Shown: positions 49,142 through 53,778 of the stretch, one piece after another
Layout: each line of letters begins with the position of its first letter
How positions within the stretch are numbered: position 1 is the first letter of the stretch
From: Oscillospiraceae bacterium
GTDB lineage: Bacteria; Bacillota; Clostridia; Oscillospirales; Ruminococcaceae
Direction of reading: 5' to 3'
Assembly (NCBI GenBank): GCA_017545185.1
Contig: JAFWQJ010000066.1
Span: 1 to 53,778 of the forward strand
Length of the DNA stretch: 53,778 nucleotides
Made by a program: the position numbers and the translations under genes
The notes under the pieces: generated by a model
Seen by the model: only the letters and a program-made list of their open reading frames with translations
Databases searched by the model: none
Told to the model about the DNA's origin: nothing

Positions 49142-49807
49142 TTATGAATCCGCAGTCCCCGCTGCGGTTTCATGCGGAGAATCATGCCCCAGCCCGTAGG
49201 TCAGGGTGAGCAGGCTGTCAGCGAGATGCACGTTTTCGACAAGGATCGCGGGGTCTTCAAAATGGAGATCGCCGTGACTGAAATTCCAGAATGCGCGCAC
49301 GCCGAGCTCCACAAGCTTTTGGGCGATCCGCGGTGCGGCATTTTCCGGCACGCAGAGCACTGCCAGCTCCGGATGCTCCTGGTGACAGAAGCCCGAGAGC
49401 GTATCGGTGTGGTGGATCGGCATACCGTCCAGATCCCTGCCCGCGACAAACGGGTTGGAATCAAACAGCCCGATCAGCTCACAGCCGCATTCCGGGAAGG
49501 AAACATGTGTCGCGATCGCCCTGCCGAGATTGCCGAGCCCGATCAGAACGGTGCGCCGGTGCTCCGAAACACCGAGGATCTGCCCGATCTCATCGCGGAG
49601 CGCGCAGACATTGTAGCCGTAGCCCTGCTGTCCGAAGCCGCCGAAGCAGTTGAGATCCTGCCGGATCTGCGAGGCGGTCATGCCCATTTGCTGGGACAGC
49701 TCCTTCGAGGAGATCCGGACGGTGCCTTTTTCGGCCAGCTCACCGAGGAAGCGGTGATAGCGCGGAAGCCGCCGGATCACGGACGGAGAGATCTCCTGTT
49801 TTGACAT
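49142..49807 (-). CDS. rex: Redox-sensing transcriptional repressor Rex
   Basis: 221 residues. N-terminal winged helix (SPSVIRRLPRYHRFLGELAE, SSKELSQQMGMTASQIRQDL) and C-terminal Rossmann domain with VLIGLGNLGRAIATH for NAD(H). It represses fermentative and redox genes when NADH is low. AAGGAGG before the ATG. Lies 15 nt after icd, in the oxidative citrate branch operon. Confidence 0.97.
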   Translation of the reverse strand: MSKQEISPSVIRRLPRYHRFLGELAEKGTVRISSKELSQQMGMTASQIRQDLNCFGGFGQQGYGYNVCALRDEIGQILGVSEHRRTVLIGLGNLGRAIATHVSFPECGCELIGLFDSNPFVAGRDLDGMPIHHTDTLSGFCHQEHPELAVLCVPENAAPRIAQKLVELGVRAFWNFSHGDLHFEDPAILVENVHLADSLLTLTYGLGHDSPHETAAGTADS

Positions 49808-49822
49808 TTCTGCTGCGCCTCC

Positions 49823-51034
49823 TTATTGCAGCTTTGCCGCAAGGCGCGTGCCGATCTCTTTGAGGAACTGCTCCGAATTGACCTTCTGCTTGTTCTCCAG
49901 CGTGGAGAGCAGATAGAGGTCGCCGGTCATGATGCCGTCCTCGATCGTCTGGATCGTTGCAGCTTCGAGCTTGTCCGCGAAGTCGCAGAGTGCGGGGATA
50001 TTGTCCAGCTCACCGCGCTTGCGGAGGGCGCCCGACCATGCAAAGATCGTCGCAACGGAGTTGGTGGAGGTTTCCTCGCCCTTCAGGTACTTATAATAGT
50101 GCCGCTGGACTGTGCCGTGTGCTGCCTCGAACTCGTAGACGCCGGACGGGGACACGAGCACGGAGGTCATCATCGCGAGAGAGCCGTAGGCAGTCGAGAC
50201 CATGTCGGACATGACGTCGCCGTCATAGTTCTTGCACGCCCAGATATAGCCGCCGTTCGAGCGGATGACGCGTGCAACGGCGTCGTCGATCAGGGTATAG
50301 AAATACTCGATGCCCGCAGCCTCAAACTTCTCCTTATACTCATTTTCGTATATTTCGCTGAAAATATCCTTAAATCTGTGGTCGTACTGCTTGGAGATGG
50401 TGTCCTTCGTAGCGAACCACAGATCCTGCTTGCTGTCGAGCGCATAGTTGAAGCAGGATCTGGCAAAGCCTGCGATCGAATTGTCGCGGTTGTGCAGACC
50501 CTGAATGATGCCGTCATCGGTGAACTCATGGATCAGCTGACGGGTCTCGTTGCCGTCCTTGTCCGTCCAGACGAGCTCTGCCCTGCCGCCGCCCTTGACC
50601 TGCATCTCGGTGTTCTTGTACACATCGCCGTAAGCGTGACGGGCGATCGTGATCGGCTTTGTCCATGTCGGGATATACGGGGTGATGCCCTTGACGAGGA
50701 TCGGGGTGCGGAACACGGTGCCGTCCAGAATTGCACGGATCGTGCCGTTCGGCGACTTCCACATCTCGGAAAGACCGTATTCGTCCACGCGGGCTGCGTT
50801 CGGGGTGATCGTTGCGCACTTGACCGCGACGCCGTATTTCAGGGTCGCATTTGCGCTGTCAACCGTGATCTGATCCTTGGTCTCCTCGCGCTTTTTCAGG
50901 CCGAGATCGTAATACTCGGTCTTGAGATCGACATACGGGCAGATCAGGATATCCTTGATCCACTGCCAGAGGATTCGCGTCATTTCGTCGCCGTCCATTT
51001 CGACGAGCGGCGTTGTCATTTTGATCTTGTCCAT
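49823..51034 (-). CDS. icd: NADP-dependent isocitrate dehydrogenase
   Basis: 403 residues, homodimeric eukaryote-like type. Start at ATG 51034, GGAGG upstream; the upstream extension of the frame is not translated. Signatures: [16 protein letters not shown], the substrate Ser/Asn region [18 protein letters not shown] and [20 protein letters not shown]. Converts isocitrate to 2-oxoglutarate, giving NADPH and a glutamate precursor. Confidence 0.97.
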   Translation of the reverse strand: MDKIKMTTPLVEMDGDEMTRILWQWIKDILICPYVDLKTEYYDLGLKKREETKDQITVDSANATLKYGVAVKCATITPNAARVDEYGLSEMWKSPNGTIRAILDGTVFRTPILVKGITPYIPTWTKPITIARHAYGDVYKNTEMQVKGGGRAELVWTDKDGNETRQLIHEFTDDGIIQGLHNRDNSIAGFARSCFNYALDSKQDLWFATKDTISKQYDHRFKDIFSEIYENEYKEKFEAAGIEYFYTLIDDAVARVIRSNGGYIWACKNYDGDVMSDMVSTAYGSLAMMTSVLVSPSGVYEFEAAHGTVQRHYYKYLKGEETSTNSVATIFAWSGALRKRGELDNIPALCDFADKLEAATIQTIEDGIMTGDLYLLSTLENKQKVNSEQFLKEIGTRLAAKLQ

Positions 51035-51108
51035 TGGGGTGTACCTCCTTATTTTCTGCCGGGCGGACAGGTTTCTGCAGCATCCGTCCGGCTGTTTGCG
51101 CATTGCAG

Positions 51109-51333
51109 TCAGGGCATAAAGAAGAATATGCTGATAAACACCACGATAAATACGACAGCTGTGCCGATGAGCTGACGGTCCTGCTTCTGCAGCTTCGGAG
51201 CCAGCCTGGCCAGCAGTGCTTCGGCCAGTTTTCCGGCGATGCACCCTAAAAGCACGGCAAACAGCATCGGTTTGCTGTATTTATAAGAACGGTGGCGTAA
51301 GAAAGCGGTCAGATACGAAACAGTCAGGTACAT
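51109..51333 (-). CDS. Small membrane protein
   Basis: 74 residues, unknown. Start at ATG 51333 after AAAGGA. Two hydrophobic helices: [17 protein letters not shown] and [16 protein letters not shown], with a positive loop between ([12 protein letters not shown]). In the operon between aconitase and icd. Confidence 0.7.
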   Translation of the reverse strand: MYLTVSYLTAFLRHRSYKYSKPMLFAVLLGCIAGKLAEALLARLAPKLQKQDRQLIGTAVVFIVVFISIFFFMP

Positions 51334-51358
51334 GATGTCAATCCTTTCTCTGTTTGTG

Positions 51359-51580
51359 TCAGCTTTCTGCGGCAACGGAAATGATGATGATGACGATCAC
51401 CAGCACAAAGAGTATGGCACCGGCGACACCTCGGGCTTTCTTTGTGCTCCAGCCGAGCTTGTCCTCGAAAAAGGTCTGGAGCGCATACAGAGCCAGAACC
51501 GCGATGATAAACAGCACAAGTTCCTTCGCAGAGTTGATGCGGATCCGTCTGTACTGCGCTGCTGCAATTGTCAGTAACAT
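51359..51580 (-). CDS. Small membrane protein
   Basis: 73 residues, unknown. AAGGAG precedes the ATG. Two helices (LVLFIIAVLALYALQ and GAILFVLVIVIIIISVA), with a basic loop (WSTKKARG). Same plan as its neighbour, perhaps forming a hetero-oligomer. Confidence 0.7.
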   Translation of the reverse strand: MLLTIAAAQYRRIRINSAKELVLFIIAVLALYALQTFFEDKLGWSTKKARGVAGAILFVLVIVIIIISVAAES

Positions 51581-51605
51581 GATGTCTTCTCCTTATGTTG
51601 AATGA

Positions 51606-53543
51606 TTATTTCAGTGCTTCTCTGGTGTAATCGAGCAGGCCGCCTGCCAGCATGATATCCTTGGTGCGGCCGGTCAGCTCGCAGAGCACCGGGATCTCCG
51701 CGCCGGAAGTCTTGTTGACGACTGTCAGCTCGGTCTTGCCGTCCTCGACAGCCTTTCTGACGCCTGCCAGCACGAGCTGATCGCCCTGTGCGATCTTGTC
51801 GTAGTCCGCCTCATTGACAAAGGTCAGCGGCAGAATGCCTGCATTGATGAGGTTTGCGCGGTGGATACGGGCGAAGGACTTGACCAGCACTGCCTTGACG
51901 CCGAGATACAGCGGGGCAAGGGCAGCGTGCTCACGGGACGAGCCCTGACCGTAGTTCGCACCGCCGACGATGATGCTCTGGCCGAGTGCCTTTGCGCGCT
52001 TCGGGAATTCCTCGTCGCAGACTGCGAAGCAGTGCTCGGAGATCTTCGGAATATTGGAGCGCAGCGGCAGGATCTTCGCGCCCGCCGGCATGATGTGATC
52101 GGTGGTGATGTTGTCGCCGACTTTCAGAGAGACCGGTGCGTCGATCGTTTCGAGCAGCGGGTGGGTCTCCGGATACGGCTTGATGTTCGGGCCGAGTTTG
52201 ATCTCAACGCTGTCCATATCCTTTTCGTCCGCCGGCAGCGTGACCATGTTGTCGTTGATCGTAAAGACATCCGGCAGCTTGAACTCCGGCATATCGCCGA
52301 GGGTGCGCGGGTCGGTGAGGTAGCCGGTCAGTGCGGAAGCCGCAGCCGTTTCCGGCGAGACCAGATAGATCTGACCGTCCTTTGTGCCGGAGCGGCCTTC
52401 AAAGTTGCGGTTGAAGGTACGCAGGGAGATACCCGCGGAATTCGGGGACTGTCCCATGCCGATGCACGGGCCGCATGCGGATTCCAGAATACGGGCACCG
52501 GCGTCGATCATATCGGAAAGGCAGCCGTTTGCAGCCAGCATATTGAGCACCTGCTTGGAGCCCGGTGCGATCGCCAGCGAAACATCCGGATGCACGGTCT
52601 TGCCCTTGAGGATGTACGCGACCTTCATCATATCGAGCAGAGAGGAGTTCGTGCAGGAGCCGATGCAGACCTGGTCGATCTTCAGCTTGCCGATCTCGCT
52701 CATGGACTTGACATTGTCAGGGGAGTGCGGACATGCAGCCAGCGGCTCCAGCTTGGAAAGGTCGATCTCGATGACCTCGTCATAGACAGCGTCCTCGTCT
52801 GCGGCCAGCGGGACCCACACTTCCTCGCGCTGCTGCGCCTTCAGGAAGGCTCTGGTCATCTCGTCGGACGGGAACACGGAGGTCGTTGCGCCGAGCTCTG
52901 CGCCCATGTTGGTGATCGTTGCGCGCTCCGGAACGGTCAGGGTCTTGACGCCCTCGCCGGTGTACTCGATGACCTTGCCGACGCCGCCCTTGACGGACAT
53001 TCTGCGGAGCACCTCAAGGATGACGTCCTTTGCAGCGACCCACGGGCTGAGCTTGCCGGTCAGTTTCACATTGACGACCTTCGGGCAGGTGATGTAATAA
53101 GCACCGCCGCCCATTGCGACCGCAACGTCCAGACCGCCCGCGCCGATCGCCAGCATACCGAGGCCGCCGCCGGTCGGGGTGTGGGAGTCGGAGCCGATCA
53201 GAGTCTTGCCCGGAATGCCGAAGCGCTCCAGATGCACCTGATGGCAGATGCCGTTGCCCGGACGGGAGAAGTACAGGCCGTGCTTCTTCGCGCAGGAGCC
53301 GATGAAGCGGTGGTCGTCCGCATTCTCAAAGCCGTTCTGCAGCGTGTTGTGGTCGATATACGCAACGGAGCGTTCGGTGCGGACACGCGGTACGCCCATT
53401 GCCTCAAACTCGAGATACGCCATGGTGCCGGTCGCATCCTGCGTTAAGGTCTGGTCGATGCGGATACCGATCTCGGTGCCGCGGACGAGCTCGCCCTCCA
53501 CGAGATGCGCAGAGAGGATTTTTTCAGCCATGGTAAGTCCCAT
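51606..53543 (-). CDS. acn: Aconitate hydratase
   Basis: 645 residues. 4Fe-4S ligands in CIGSCTNSS and ACGPCIGMG. The swivel domain includes GGANYGQGSSREHAALAP. Isomerises citrate to isocitrate. A second ATG four codons in (MAEKILSAH) is possible; I keep 53543. First gene of the acn-small-small-icd-rex operon. Confidence 0.97.
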   Translation of the reverse strand: MGLTMAEKILSAHLVEGELVRGTEIGIRIDQTLTQDATGTMAYLEFEAMGVPRVRTERSVAYIDHNTLQNGFENADDHRFIGSCAKKHGLYFSRPGNGICHQVHLERFGIPGKTLIGSDSHTPTGGGLGMLAIGAGGLDVAVAMGGGAYYITCPKVVNVKLTGKLSPWVAAKDVILEVLRRMSVKGGVGKVIEYTGEGVKTLTVPERATITNMGAELGATTSVFPSDEMTRAFLKAQQREEVWVPLAADEDAVYDEVIEIDLSKLEPLAACPHSPDNVKSMSEIGKLKIDQVCIGSCTNSSLLDMMKVAYILKGKTVHPDVSLAIAPGSKQVLNMLAANGCLSDMIDAGARILESACGPCIGMGQSPNSAGISLRTFNRNFEGRSGTKDGQIYLVSPETAAASALTGYLTDPRTLGDMPEFKLPDVFTINDNMVTLPADEKDMDSVEIKLGPNIKPYPETHPLLETIDAPVSLKVGDNITTDHIMPAGAKILPLRSNIPKISEHCFAVCDEEFPKRAKALGQSIIVGGANYGQGSSREHAALAPLYLGVKAVLVKSFARIHRANLINAGILPLTFVNEADYDKIAQGDQLVLAGVRKAVEDGKTELTVVNKTSGAEIPVLCELTGRTKDIMLAGGLLDYTREALK

Positions 53544-53581
53544 TTTGAATTCCTGCCTTTCGGATATAATTATACTCTTAT

Positions 53582-53610
53582 ATTGTACATCAAAACCGTG
53601 ATAATGTCAA
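53582..53610 (-). promoter_or_regulatory. Promoter of the aconitase operon
   Basis: Minus-strand TTGACA (53610-53605), 17 nt, TACAAT (53587-53582). I see no full Rex box between it and the gene. Confidence 0.85.
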
Positions 53611-53700
53611 GCGGAAATTCTCTCCGCGGCGCAAAATGCCTGTAGGAATGTCAATGATAGGTGACAGATTCCTTCCAAAAAAATACGAAGCACCAGAATT

Positions 53701-53755
53701 GGAAAGCCCAGCCTATGGAGGGAGCCACAGGCGACCGGAACAGGCTGGGCTTTCC
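53701..53755. repeat. Perfect 14-bp inverted repeat at window end
   Basis: GGAAAGCCCAGCCT (53701-53714) and AGGCTGGGCTTTCC (53742-53755) with a 27-nt loop. Just left, TGTCA and TGACA (53650-53666) form a smaller palindrome flanked by GGAA/TTCC. It could be the end of an insertion sequence or a structured RNA that continues outside the window. Confidence 0.5.
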
Positions 53756-53778
53756 GGCACTCACATGACTGCCAGATA

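Noticed and set aside
51035-51244. N-terminal extension of isocitrate dehydrogenase
   Set aside because: Standard start with GGAGG at 51034; the extension overlaps the neighbouring gene.
51861-53447. 528-codon frame antisense to aconitase
   Set aside because: Shadow frame caused by GC-rich codon bias.
1-53778. tRNA or rRNA genes
   Set aside because: None recognised by eye on either strand; a dedicated scan could still find a tRNA.

Overview
This window is Gram-positive chromosomal DNA, most likely from a Ruminococcus-like member of the Clostridia (Oscillospiraceae/Ruminococcaceae). The grounds are two secreted proteins with type I dockerins, strong AGGAGG-type ribosome binding sites, TTGACA-N17-TATAAT promoters, a SpoVB-like flippase, a Rex regulator and a DUF960 gene. 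No species call is possible from sequence alone.

Layout. (1) 1-9239: a complete type I-C CRISPR-Cas locus on the minus strand. It runs cas3, then cas5-cas8-cas7-cas4-cas1-cas2, then a leader and a 33-nt-repeat array that continues off the left edge. cas3 and the cas5 operon each have their own near-consensus promoter. Between them lies a plus-strand element that I read as a CRISPR-resembling regulatory RNA. It has its own promoter, a pseudo-repeat whose stem is changed but still paired, a 34-nt pseudo-spacer and a strong terminator. The pseudo-spacer matches the cas5 promoter next to a TTC PAM over 17 positions, with mismatches only at positions 6 and 12; the next mismatch is at 18. That is the pattern expected for Cascade-guided autorepression, and it is the best finding here. 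cas8 also contains an internal start with a strong Shine-Dalgarno for the small subunit Cas11c.

(2) About 9240-22690: an integrative/mobilizable island. It holds a MobC-like protein and a mini-relaxase, DUF960, an amidoligase / small membrane protein / class II glutamine amidotransferase cassette, a small serine recombinase with a candidate recombination site, and an unrecognised coiled-coil gene divergent from a 1166-residue HerA/VirD4-like ATPase. A large serine recombinase and an AAA-ATPase with a PD-(D/E)XK-like C-terminus follow. The right edge probably lies at a 5'-truncated cell-wall amidase gene (22698).

(3) 23.3-36.9 kb: ordinary chromosome. It encodes a lipoprotein, a GNAT, an M23 (SpoIIQ-like) peptidase and an LRR-dockerin protein. 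An unusual signalling operon follows, with one OmpR-type regulator, two paralogous histidine kinases and a third paralog reduced to its sensor half. After it come a small coupled gene pair and a SpoVB-like flippase.

(4) 36.9-53.8 kb: housekeeping. This part holds trpS, mazG, hup, rqcP, a cytosolic LacI-sensor diguanylate cyclase, rpsF-ssb-rpsR, a Zn/Mn-type ABC transporter behind a Fur-like box and a cohesin-like/dockerin protein. It ends with an aconitase / two small membrane proteins / isocitrate dehydrogenase / Rex operon that makes 2-oxoglutarate under likely redox control. The extreme right end carries a perfect 14-bp inverted repeat of unknown origin.

All functional calls come from reading motifs; no database search was possible.
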